NCBI GenBank assembly: GCA_018814465.1
Contig: JAHIZR010000432.1
Span: 1-8,859 of the forward strand
DNA from: a bacterium
GTDB lineage: Bacteria; Electryoneota; RPQS01
DNA: 8,859 bases
Direction: 5' to 3'
Made by a program: the position numbers and the translations under genes
Notes under the pieces: model-generated
What the model was told of the DNA's origin: nothing
Databases searched by the model: none
Seen by the model: the letters and a program-made list of their open reading frames with translations, nothing else
In this document: piece by piece, positions 1 to 7,541 of the stretch
How the letters are laid out: each line of letters starts with the position of its first letter
Numbering within the stretch: the first letter of the stretch is position 1

Positions 1-2
1 AA

Positions 3-383
3 GCCACTCTGGTGATCGAAGCACTGCAGATGGCACTGCAGGATCGTAAACCGCCGCCGGGCTTGATCCACCACAGCGACCGTGGTGTGCAGTATGCTTC
101 CCACGAGTACACCGACCTGCTTAAACAGCACGGCTTGAAAATCAGCATGAGCCGCAAGGCCAACCCTTGGGACAACGCTCAGGCTGAAAGCTTCATGGCC
201 ACGCTGAAAAAAGAAGAAGTCTATCTGTCAAATTACGACACGTTCGAAGAGGCACAGGTCCGCCTGCCCTACTTCATCAACCAGGTCTACAACCGGCAGC
301 GGCTGCACTCAGCCCTCGGTTATCTGTCCCCCGTCGACTTCGAACTTAAACTAAATCAACAACCAGCACCCCATCTAACGTGA
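3..383 (+). CDS. IS3-family transposase OrfB, C-terminal part (5' truncated by window edge)
   Basis: The reading frame is already open at base 3, and the GTG at 12 is an internal valine, so this is a partial gene and not a short ORF. It encodes the C-terminal half of the retroviral-integrase-like catalytic core that cuts and joins the element's ends. The visible landmarks are HSDRGVQYAS, whose D is the second catalytic aspartate, and DNAQAESFMATLKKE, whose first E is the catalytic glutamate. They are separated by 35 residues, the DD(35)E spacing typical of IS3. The family's usual tail follows: YNRQRLHSALGYLSPVDFE. The first catalytic aspartate lies outside the window. No frameshift is seen in this part. 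In IS3 elements the full protein is usually made by -1 frameshifting from orfA, which cannot be checked here. The stop codon TGA is at 381-383. Confidence 0.93.
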   Translation, partial: ATLVIEALQMALQDRKPPPGLIHHSDRGVQYASHEYTDLLKQHGLKISMSRKANPWDNAQAESFMATLKKEEVYLSNYDTFEEAQVRLPYFINQVYNRQRLHSALGYLSPVDFELKLNQQPAPHLT

Positions 384-418
384 CACATCCGACTGTCCAG
401 TTTTTGGGGTACACTCCA
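384..418. repeat. Right terminal inverted repeat of the IS3-family element
   Basis: Read on the - strand the end begins TGGAGTGTACCCCAAAAACT and continues with GGACAGTC, matching the conserved tip and the 'AAAACTGGACAG' core seen in many IS3-family ends. It begins directly after the transposase stop codon; the inner boundary is approximate because the left copy is not visible for alignment. Confidence 0.75.
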
Positions 419-488
419 ATACGTTATCTCATCTATCCAGAAAATACAACTGAGCATATGTACAAAACATGATAATAGAGTGTTACTC

Positions 489-2630
489 TTAAGGCATCTG
501 TTTGAAGAACAATGAATCATATTCCTTTAGACGATCATCGATTCGAATATCCATGAATTTGCTACCTCGTTCAACCTCACCAAGGATTCTTTGATATATA
601 TCAAGTAAAGCATAAAAAGGATTAATTGAACCATTTGGGGCTTCTTTTAAGTTGCTTTTTGAGAACAGATGTGCAAAATACTTGGCTGCCGATGAAAGTA
701 TTCGTTCCACCTGCAGACTGCTATTTACTCCAAACCTCTTCCTATATATCCTTAGCCAATTGTCATGGTAAATAGACTCTTGCTTATCATAAATAACACT
801 TAGAAATAGTAAATGCTTTTTCGCGAGTAGTTTAGTGAATTCGTAAACATGATAAGCGCGTTCAAGGCCTTTAAAATCGTAAAATTCTTCACCAGATGGA
901 ATATTAACTTCCTCGCTTCTTTGTGCAATACGCCAGATAAAACCTACTTTGTCAAGTATACTGGTGACCAGCTCGATTCCTCTTGGTGTGAGTTCAAGTT
1001 CGAAAGTGTCGTCTTTGCTAATGTTATTTATCTCTGTGTGCGTGAACTCTTTATGAATGAATCGTAACACACCTGGTGGATCACCAATAGGTGTCAGAAA
1101 TTCATATAGCGCAGCATGGATGTTCGAATAAGTAAATCCTAACATAATCATTCTTCTTGAGATTTCATTCCATTTGGGGTAAGCTTCTACGAGTTTCTTG
1201 GATTCTAGTTCTTTAGTTATGTTATAAGTACATGTTAAAAGTAGGTGTTGGACAGAAGCAATTTCGTTAACATCAGTAGCATCATCATCATATCTGTATT
1301 CTATGATATTGTGCATATGAATACCAACTTTTGCTCCGCTTTTTTGTAACCATAAATAGAAGAGAGTTTGCAAATGGCCGTCTTGCTTACCGAGCATACC
1401 TATATTCGTTATGCCTTGATCCAATCGATGCCAGATCTCCTTTAGAAAATGGGTATACACAAGAAGTAATGTAAGGTAGCTGTTATTTGCCAGCGCATGA
1501 ACTTTATTATCAACAAACTCACTGACAATATGCTTGTGGTACTCGGTAACGACTATATTATCTTCATCTCTATGTTTTCCACCCTTTTTAATGTGATATC
1601 TTTCGACGAATTCCCTAGCATATTTATCACGTTTGTCGAGTACTTTTTGCATGTGTTCCTTAGTAACTCTCGGTAGCAAGAGTCCCCTATAGCTTTGTGC
1701 ATCGGGAGAGAGAATTTCAAAGAAACGATCAGCACCTGGTATCCCTCGTTCACGAATGTTTTCATACCTTATCCCAATCACAATCGCACACCCTTTTGCA
1801 ACTGCCATCCGAATATCTCTACATACTGTTAAAACTGATGCATGATATTGAATTGGGATACGATCAACATTATCAATCACTAAGAAAACTTTGTTAAAAT
1901 TCGGATGGCTAGATAGAAAGTAATGGATCATATGTGGAGTCCTCTTCAGACTCTCGATCTTTTCCTCGTATTCAGTAAATTCCGTTTTGTTGACTCGGAA
2001 GTATTCCCTGAGTATTTGTATTCTTTTTATGCGTTTGTTTGAACTAAAATCGACAAAGCGAGCTACTTTATCATGTAAATGCTTGAAACACATAAGAAGA
2101 AGAGGATCGAAATTCTCGGACTCATCAGGAGGACCTGCTAGTGCCCATGTGCTGAAACCGTAGTTTTCTTCTGCAGTATATAAAAGATACTGTGAAATAC
2201 ATGACCTCAGAAGCAATCTGAAGGCATATTCGAATGCACCAATGCTATCTGGTTCATGGGTTTTGTTCGCCTCAGGCAGGTGTGTGCCGAACAGTTGATC
2301 AGAGAGTTTTTTTATGTCAAGCTTGACAATCTGTAAATCAGAACGGTTTTTTTTTAGACTCCGACAAGCGTATTCAATAGCGGATGTCTTTCCAGAACCA
2401 ATCTCGCCACATACGCAAAGGATCCGACCTAGACGAGGGGCTTCCTCTTCGATAGTTTTTTCGAATATCTCTTCTGGTCTTGGAACATATAGCTTGCTGA
2501 AATAGGTGTCAATACTAAGTTTCTCTTCATAACCATCGATTTCTAGGGAAAATTCATCGGACAGGTCAGGTGCATAGTTTCCGAGTTTTTCCTGTACTTT
2601 CCAATATTGATCAAGGTAATTACTAATCAT
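489..2630 (-). CDS. Large P-loop (AAA/STAND-like) ATPase, partner of the adjacent HerA-like ATPase
   Basis: A 713-residue protein with a clear nucleotide-binding core near the N terminus. Walker A is GEIGSGKT (residues 75-82), preceded by a beta strand (GRILCVC). A Walker B strand VFLVIDNVDRIP (248-259) carries the DNVD signature of AAA/ORC- and KAP/STAND-type ATPases, and AIVIGIRYENIRER (282-295) may be a sensor strand with candidate arginine fingers. The insert between Walker A and B is long (about 165 residues). The C-terminal 400 residues look mostly helical, perhaps winged-helix and helical-repeat regions, with no catalytic motif I recognise. There is no signal peptide or membrane segment, so it is probably cytosolic. 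The start is supported by GAGG six bases upstream of the ATG (2637-2640). The gene follows the HerA-like gene by 48 bases and is probably co-transcribed. An A9 run in the mRNA covers codons 92-95. The family is not recognised more precisely; a regulatory or loading ATPase for the HerA-like motor is an inference. Confidence 0.85.
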   Translation of the reverse strand: MISNYLDQYWKVQEKLGNYAPDLSDEFSLEIDGYEEKLSIDTYFSKLYVPRPEEIFEKTIEEEAPRLGRILCVCGEIGSGKTSAIEYACRSLKKNRSDLQIVKLDIKKLSDQLFGTHLPEANKTHEPDSIGAFEYAFRLLLRSCISQYLLYTAEENYGFSTWALAGPPDESENFDPLLLMCFKHLHDKVARFVDFSSNKRIKRIQILREYFRVNKTEFTEYEEKIESLKRTPHMIHYFLSSHPNFNKVFLVIDNVDRIPIQYHASVLTVCRDIRMAVAKGCAIVIGIRYENIRERGIPGADRFFEILSPDAQSYRGLLLPRVTKEHMQKVLDKRDKYAREFVERYHIKKGGKHRDEDNIVVTEYHKHIVSEFVDNKVHALANNSYLTLLLVYTHFLKEIWHRLDQGITNIGMLGKQDGHLQTLFYLWLQKSGAKVGIHMHNIIEYRYDDDATDVNEIASVQHLLLTCTYNITKELESKKLVEAYPKWNEISRRMIMLGFTYSNIHAALYEFLTPIGDPPGVLRFIHKEFTHTEINNISKDDTFELELTPRGIELVTSILDKVGFIWRIAQRSEEVNIPSGEEFYDFKGLERAYHVYEFTKLLAKKHLLFLSVIYDKQESIYHDNWLRIYRKRFGVNSSLQVERILSSAAKYFAHLFSKSNLKEAPNGSINPFYALLDIYQRILGEVERGSKFMDIRIDDRLKEYDSLFFKQMP

Positions 2631-2660
2631 TTTGTTCCTCTTGAAGAATTGAAGTTAAGC

Positions 2661-2676
2661 CGTGTAGATATACACG
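2661..2676 (-). other. Stem-loop between the HerA-like and large ATPase genes
   Basis: CGTGTA-GATA-TACACG is a perfect 6-bp stem with a 4-base loop, placed three bases past the HerA-like stop codon and about 20 bases before the ribosome-binding site of the next gene. No U-run follows on the - strand, so it is not a convincing terminator. It could stabilise or process the bicistronic mRNA, or be chance. Confidence 0.35.
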
Positions 2677-2678
2677 AT

Positions 2679-4139
2679 TTAGAGCGGTAGTGTTGCCCAG
2701 TATTCTGATCTAAGATTTCGTCCACCTTCTGTAGTTCTCCTCGCGGCACAATATCCAATTTCACCTTCAGATTTCCATTTTCCGAGCAATAGAAACCTCC
2801 CACGAGGAAAATCCAAACACCTTTTCATTTGCTTCTCATGCTCACGCCCGATACCAAGCGCTACCATCGTTCTTTCAACGGTGTCTATACTGTTCAGCTT
2901 TAAAACAGCAATATTCTCAAATTCATTTGTTACTGAGGCACAAAGCTTGTCTGGATGTTGGCTTATGATAATTAAGAATAGTCCTAGCTTTCGTCCTTCG
3001 GCTGCTATTGTTTCAATTTGATCTCTGATAGCCTTAAGACTGGTGTTATCTGTTATCTTCGGTAGATATTGGTGTGCCTCATCAATTACAATGAATATTG
3101 GAACTCTCTTATCACTATCGTGAGTTTCATTCATTGCTTCCTGCCACCTTTTTCGCGCTTGATTCCATTCTCTAGAAAGATATGAATTGATGACGATATT
3201 GCGAATGCTATAATCATTCCATGATGGCAGATCTATGACGCTAACTCGTTCGTTCTCATCGTAATTATTAGGCTTATCACATAGGACAAGTCCATTATTC
3301 AATAGTGTTGTTAGCCTTGCTAAGTAATAACGAATAGACTTCTTAGTAACAAAGAGTACTGATCTTTGAATTGATCCGACATTCTCAAGAATATCAGGTC
3401 CTTCCTTCTTTGGTTCAATACCAATCTCGTGAAGCAAAATATCCTCTATTTGATCTACAATTGGTCCGCTCTTTTCTTGTATCTTAATAATGACTTCCAG
3501 AATTCGTTTTGTAGTATATAAGGAATTGGTCTTGTTTTTAATGGCACATAGATTAAATAAACTGCATGCAATTCTATGACAATGTTCGAGTTCTGCAAAC
3601 AACTCTGATTCACCGTCACTATGTATCAGGCTTAGCTGCACATCAGGTAACCATATTTCATAAGCTTTGTTTGTTGTTACACCTGCTGACTTAACGCTCT
3701 TGTAGATTTGTGACCAAATCCGAGCAAATTCATCACGAGATGATTCTGTAGGAAGTTCTCCCTCTGATTTCTTAATATCGTATTCTGCCTTTTCCCATAA
3801 ATCGAATTTAACTTTATCAATTTTAGTAAAATCACCGTTTGAATCGAGGACTACGCATTTAGACTTGGTTTTTGTTAGAATCTCCTCGATAAGTCGACCA
3901 ATAAAAAATGATTTACCCGATCCAGATTGGGCAATAACGATTGCATGTGCTGCGATTTGTTTTGGTTCAACTACTATGACATCTTCTGAGCTTTGATTGC
4001 CAGGTTTAACACCATGTTTTAGCCAATATAAAGGTTCATACCCTGGACTTACTTTCCAGCCAATAACTAAATCATCCATTGATAATCCTGCGAGATGTAT
4101 TTGATTGTATGTCTTCAGAATAACCCGTTTGCGGGTCAT
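2679..4139 (-). CDS. HerA/FtsK-superfamily ATPase (DNA-translocase-like)
   Basis: A 486-residue protein with the full motif set of HerA-type hexameric ATPases. Walker A is AQSGSGKSFF (70-79). The strand VVLDSNGDF (97-104 region) corresponds to the family's 'D.hGE/D' motif. Walker B is IFIVIDEAHQYLP (348-360), with D353 and E354 for Mg and water activation. EGRKLG (381-386) contains the likely arginine finger R383, and IIISQHP (390-396) has sensor glutamine Q394. Family members pump or unwind double-stranded DNA as ring motors, often with nuclease partners. The N-terminal 60 residues may correspond to the short HAS-barrel-like part, although this is shorter than in archaeal HerA. No signal peptide is seen. 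The ATG at 4139 has no good ribosome-binding site and a hairpin starts at codon 2. An in-frame ATG at 4079 (residue 21) has AGGA six bases upstream and may be the true start. The gene is AT-rich like the downstream ATPase. Confidence 0.9.
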   Translation of the reverse strand: MTRKRVILKTYNQIHLAGLSMDDLVIGWKVSPGYEPLYWLKHGVKPGNQSSEDVIVVEPKQIAAHAIVIAQSGSGKSFFIGRLIEEILTKTKSKCVVLDSNGDFTKIDKVKFDLWEKAEYDIKKSEGELPTESSRDEFARIWSQIYKSVKSAGVTTNKAYEIWLPDVQLSLIHSDGESELFAELEHCHRIACSLFNLCAIKNKTNSLYTTKRILEVIIKIQEKSGPIVDQIEDILLHEIGIEPKKEGPDILENVGSIQRSVLFVTKKSIRYYLARLTTLLNNGLVLCDKPNNYDENERVSVIDLPSWNDYSIRNIVINSYLSREWNQARKRWQEAMNETHDSDKRVPIFIVIDEAHQYLPKITDNTSLKAIRDQIETIAAEGRKLGLFLIIISQHPDKLCASVTNEFENIAVLKLNSIDTVERTMVALGIGREHEKQMKRCLDFPRGRFLLLGKWKSEGEIGYCAARRTTEGGRNLRSEYWATLPL

Positions 4140-4594
4140 TTTAGTTTTGGTTTGCAGTTGTTATCGTTGTGCCTGGAAGGTTTCTGGGCGTCCGCAGTAA
4201 GATTTACCGGTAGTATTCTTGGATCTGCCATTTAACAATGACTCAAAAGCGGTGGGCTGTATTTTACCTACTTAGAAATCATCAGAGACAGATACGGGAC
4301 ACATACTATCTTGTGGTTGGTAGATTCGGAGCGGGAAGAGACATCGTACGCAACCTGTATAGAGTCGAGAGCAAGCTGTCTCTTTCATCCTATCTATAAT
4401 AGTAATGAAGGCAGCACTGCAAGAAGTTGTATGCAGATACTATTGATCTATTTGTGATAAGTGCTGACTGAAAACATCCGTGTCACCCAGCTGTTTGATT
4501 GGACAGCCTGTGGGAAGGATTACAAGCGGACGAAGACAAAAGCTAGAAAATACGGTCTTAAGCGGTTCATCTCTGTTGCCGCCTGCCCAAAATC
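4140..4594. other. 455-base spacer between the alpha/beta-hydrolase and HerA-like genes; no convincing gene
   Basis: It should contain the promoter of the HerA-like gene on the - strand, but no strong -35/-10 pair stands out. The best candidate, TTGTTA, 17 bases, then TACTAC near 4210-4240, is weak. Structure visible: an 8-bp inverted repeat AAGAGACA (4336-4343) / TGTCTCTT (4377-4384), plus a further AGAGACA copy at about 4284. A TATAAT at 4395-4400 is on the + strand with no partner -35 and no gene ahead. A 49-codon GTG-started frame on the + strand (4461-4610) runs antisense into the end of the hydrolase gene and is not convincing as a gene. Confidence 0.6.
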
Positions 4595-5845
4595 TCAAAT
4601 GGCATCATAGACAATCCGTGCCAATGTTGCCCCGTTCCAATATTGTATGTGCGCTAAAAATGGAATGCAAGCGTCTGGATCGCGCACATTCTCGACTGCT
4701 TTGCTGTCCGAGGGTGTAGGATGAGGAAGATCGTAGTATTCAAGGGGACCACTGATGACATCGAAAGGCGAGTAAATATTGATCCAATGTTCGGGCCGAT
4801 ATGAATAGTTATCTATCAATGGCTGACGATTGGCGGCTAAAGCTTCCCGCACCACAGCATTCTCTTTCATACTCCGGAAGATGAAGGCAGTCTTGTCCAA
4901 GGGTGAGCCAAAGGTCAGCAAAAGACCCGTGCGTTGAGTGATATGGTTGTTCTCGCCGGCAATCTCGTCTTCTAGGATCAGGCGGTTCAATGCGTCATAC
5001 GCCAATACGGATCCTAGTGAATGTCCCAGCAAAAGGATACGCTGATATTGAAGTTCCCCATTCGCGAGTTTACGGTTATATACCGACCGTGTCAAATCGC
5101 ACACCGTGGTTTGAATCTGGTTGCGCAGCTCGTTGAATCTACTCACATCATGAGAAGATACATAAGCAGCTACGTCCCCGATGTACTGAATATAAAGACC
5201 CTTTAGCCAGCGCAGAAAAAGGTAGATCAATATCCACAGGATCATTCCTAAGGTTAAACTGGTCATTGCCGCTTCCCAAATGTCATTTAGGGACTTTCCG
5301 GCCAGCCCACTGAGTATATGTTGCAGGCTCGCAATGTGAGCAACAGCGGAGCTCAATAGCAGTGCATATCCCACCCAGAGGATCAACAGGATGAAGTAGG
5401 TGCCAAAAAGTGCACGCAAAGATTGCCAAGGGAATGAGAACTCTCTTAAGTGACCGAACAGCCAGCGGCTGAAGTGACCTTTCCGGTTCCGCCAGAGTCC
5501 TGTCCAAGCTGCCCCGTGCAGAAACCGCGTCACATCCCAAGCGGTTACTTTGCCCACAGTCAATGGCGCCCAGTACGCCTCGAAAAGGTGCAACTGAGTG
5601 ACTGATTCATCCGGCATAGGTAAAGCTAATTCCACCCGTGGAGTCAGTTTGCCATCTTGCCTATCATGTGTAACCCGAATCTTGGCATCGATGGAATGGC
5701 GTTGTTGATGCTCACGAGATAAAATTCCAGCGATGCAGTCTAATGTCTCGAAATGGACTTGCTTGCCCATGCCGTGGACGACGATGATAGCAATCCTAGC
5801 GAGGCAGGATTGATCCTGAGGAGCGTTAGAGGACGTGACTTTCAT
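4595..5845 (-). CDS. Membrane-anchored alpha/beta-hydrolase (lipase/esterase-like)
   Basis: A 416-residue serine hydrolase. IAIIVVHGMGKQ (18-29) is the first strand with the oxyanion-hole HG. The nucleophile elbow is LLLGHSLGSVLAYD (271-284), with Ser276 as nucleophile. Probable acid and base are D362 in IYSPFDVISGP and H399 in FLAHIQYW. The substrate is an ester, possibly lipid, but cannot be read from the sequence. Two hydrophobic helices (about 147-171 and 195-213) with basic flanks lie between the oxyanion motif and the nucleophile, so the fold is interrupted by a two-helix membrane hairpin and both parts of the active site should be on the same side, probably cytosolic. There is no N-terminal signal peptide. 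GGAG lies 10 bases before the ATG (5856-5859). The gene follows the MBL-fold gene by 78 bases, so co-transcription is plausible. The exact family and biological role are not recognised. Confidence 0.85.
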   Translation of the reverse strand: MKVTSSNAPQDQSCLARIAIIVVHGMGKQVHFETLDCIAGILSREHQQRHSIDAKIRVTHDRQDGKLTPRVELALPMPDESVTQLHLFEAYWAPLTVGKVTAWDVTRFLHGAAWTGLWRNRKGHFSRWLFGHLREFSFPWQSLRALFGTYFILLILWVGYALLLSSAVAHIASLQHILSGLAGKSLNDIWEAAMTSLTLGMILWILIYLFLRWLKGLYIQYIGDVAAYVSSHDVSRFNELRNQIQTTVCDLTRSVYNRKLANGELQYQRILLLGHSLGSVLAYDALNRLILEDEIAGENNHITQRTGLLLTFGSPLDKTAFIFRSMKENAVVREALAANRQPLIDNYSYRPEHWINIYSPFDVISGPLEYYDLPHPTPSDSKAVENVRDPDACIPFLAHIQYWNGATLARIVYDAI

Positions 5846-5923
5846 ATTCAGTGTTCTCCATGGTAGCTTGTCGATAGCACTGCTAAAAATCTGTCACTTC
5901 ACTTGAAAAGCTGTACGGGGTGA

Positions 5924-7252
5924 TTAGTGTCCCGTCTGAATTCTTGATCCCTCACTCGATCCCGCATAACTGAACTGATCTTGACGTTGGTTGCTGGCGT
6001 CAAACAAACTTACATCGTCGCCTGAGTTGTTCAGGTTCATGGCCATACCGTTGCGTAGAATGGTCGCGGACTGCCCAGCAGGAAGGGCACCCAAGCTTGT
6101 CAGAATCCAAATCCTACCGCTTCGATCCTCAAGTCGCCAACCAACCATCGAGACTTCGGCTGTTCCCGTATTCCGAAGAGTTGCTTCTTCGAGTTCGGCA
6201 TCTAATCCTACAGGATTAGGCAAGACACTCTCAATAACGACAGATATTCCTGAGGCTGTCGATGTTTTTACCGGGAATGTCTTCGATTTGTCTCGGTAAG
6301 TAACTGTATAGTTCTCTGCGGAGTCGTCCACAGTGATCAGGATCGTCCCATCAGTGTCCGTGGTTTCTAAGTCAGCAATAAATTCGTCGTCTACGTTCCC
6401 TCCTTTACCGCCTTTGAGGTATTTATTGGTTTGAAAGACAGCGGGAGCGGGTTCCATGCCTGCATAAAAATCAAGTGTTGACTGGCGGGGATGCTGGTAT
6501 TTAGAGTTGTTCCCGTTGGAGATGACAATCACCGACGGCTTGAGGTCATGCATAAAGTCAGCGCTTGAACTCATGTGGGAGCCGTGGTGGTTGGACTTGT
6601 GTACGTCCACATCGAGTGCCAGATCCCGATCGGCAATCTTCTGTTCCGTTGACGCTTCGATATCGCCTGCAATGAAATAACGGAACCCTTTATACTGGAT
6701 CAGCAGTGAGACGCTCATGTCATTCTCGTCGACTCCAGTAACAGGGTTGACCTCCTCAAGTACTACGCCGCCCGACGATATGCATACCACTGACAGTTCC
6801 GGGTCAAACGGAATGGATTCCCCGCGCATAATATGTGTGGCCTGCTCTCCCACCGCACTTTGGTAGTCCTGATAAGTGGAACTATTGGTGGTGGAAGACG
6901 GCAGAAACGATTTATCTCCTCTGTCATATGCTTGCATAACGGGAATACCCTCGATCGTAACCAAATCATCGATTCCGCCATAATGGTCTTCGTGGTAATG
7001 CGTGCAGACGAAGAAATCAATGGTGTCGACTCCGGCCTGCTGCATAACGGCGTTTAGGCGGCTACCGTGGCCGTTTTTGCCGCTGTCGATAAGTAAGGTC
7101 TTCCCGGATGGCGATACAAGGAGAGTAGCGTCTCCCTGCTCAACATCGATTTGGTAGATGCGAAGGGTTTGGCTGAAGGCTGGGCTGGGAACTGAGCATA
7201 GCAGTATGGCAAGCCAGCTAAGCTCAAGAAGCGCTCTCGTTTTAAATTGCAT
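5924..7252 (-). CDS. Exported ComEC-type metallo-beta-lactamase-fold hydrolase with C-terminal lamin-tail-like domain
   Basis: A 442-residue protein. It starts with a signal peptide: basic MQFKTR, a hydrophobic stretch, and a likely cleavage after PSPAFS (about residue 27). Residues 30-310 form a metallo-beta-lactamase fold of the ComEC/Rec2 type: THYHEDH (84-90) is the HxHxDH zinc motif, AGDIE (195-199) gives a bridging aspartate, and VHKSNHHGS (217-225) and KYQHP (251-255) are the histidine motifs typical of this subgroup. Such domains are phosphodiesterase- or nuclease-like. Residues about 335-430 look like a lamin-tail domain (LTD): VLPNPVGLDAELEEATLRN, GWRLEDRSGRIW, and LPAGQSATI. LTDs occur on many secreted bacterial hydrolases and nucleases, presumably for binding. 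There is no ComEC membrane channel, so this is a stand-alone secreted or periplasmic enzyme. A purine-rich GGGGTAAG lies just before the ATG. Its substrate (DNA, nucleotide or other) cannot be decided here. Confidence 0.9.
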   Translation of the reverse strand: MQFKTRALLELSWLAILLCSVPSPAFSQTLRIYQIDVEQGDATLLVSPSGKTLLIDSGKNGHGSRLNAVMQQAGVDTIDFFVCTHYHEDHYGGIDDLVTIEGIPVMQAYDRGDKSFLPSSTTNSSTYQDYQSAVGEQATHIMRGESIPFDPELSVVCISSGGVVLEEVNPVTGVDENDMSVSLLIQYKGFRYFIAGDIEASTEQKIADRDLALDVDVHKSNHHGSHMSSSADFMHDLKPSVIVISNGNNSKYQHPRQSTLDFYAGMEPAPAVFQTNKYLKGGKGGNVDDEFIADLETTDTDGTILITVDDSAENYTVTYRDKSKTFPVKTSTASGISVVIESVLPNPVGLDAELEEATLRNTGTAEVSMVGWRLEDRSGRIWILTSLGALPAGQSATILRNGMAMNLNNSGDDVSLFDASNQRQDQFSYAGSSEGSRIQTGH

Positions 7253-7424
7253 TATTCTTACCCCGTACGCTAAGCGAAATGAATGATAACCTATAATTTA
7301 CCTTTAATCATGAGTAGCGAGTTCAGATGGTTGAAGGAGTAAGGTGTACGTTGTACTGCACCCAATTTTTGTACCAATCTCTAAAATTCAATGTTGTAGA
7401 ACTTTCGAGGACCAGATCACGTCA

Positions 7425-7541
7425 ATCAAGGAGCCCGAATTGGTGCCCTTTGCCCTCGAGATAGTCATTAATGAACTGCCATCCAGTTTCTGAGAAGTGC
7501 GGAATGGTCGCATACCTCAAGCTTGCATGAAGATACTCGGG
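7425..7541 (-). other. Open in-frame extension after the peptidase stop codon (39 codons), within a 289-base spacer
   Basis: After the peptidase's TAG (7544-7542) the same frame stays open for 39 codons to a TGA at 7424-7422. It would encode PEYLHASLRYATIPHF, then SETGWQFINDYLEGKGHQF and GLLD. The residue mix looks protein-like, but a stretch of this length is open by chance perhaps one time in six. It could be a suppressed or mutated stop, a gene remnant, or noise. The remaining spacer (7253-7421) shows no gene and should hold any promoter for the MBL-fold gene; I found no strong one. Confidence 0.25.

Larger units (their letters stand above)
1..418 (+). mobile_element. IS3-family insertion sequence, right end only (left part outside window)
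   Basis: The first 418 bases hold the 3' part of a DDE transposase gene followed within 35 bases by a terminal inverted repeat ending in CA, the usual IS3-family end (5'-TG...CA-3'). Only the right end is visible; the left repeat, orfA and the start of orfB lie outside the window. The bases just outside the element begin ATAC at 419; IS3-family insertions normally duplicate 3-4 bases, so ATA or ATAC is the expected direct repeat on the missing left side. The element points toward the - strand gene array and ends about 70 bases from the stop codon of the large ATPase. Confidence 0.88.

Noticed and set aside
477..489. AGAGT-GTT-ACTCT stem-loop at the end of the large ATPase gene as a terminator
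   Set aside because: The stem has only 5 bp with a 3-base loop, is AT-rich and has no immediate U-run, so it is too weak to call.
849..1067. 72-codon + strand ORF inside the large ATPase gene
   Set aside because: It is antisense to a clearly coding frame with intact motifs and has no ribosome-binding site or recognisable protein features.
1271..1283. Short ATC trinucleotide repeat
   Set aside because: It is explained by a run of aspartate codons in the ATPase (YRYDDDATD) and is too short to be a variable repeat.
2314..2505. 63-codon + strand ORF across the Walker A region
   Set aside because: It is the complement of the P-loop coding sequence and has no features of its own.
4395..4400. TATAAT on the + strand as a -10 box
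   Set aside because: No -35 at the right distance and no + strand gene downstream.
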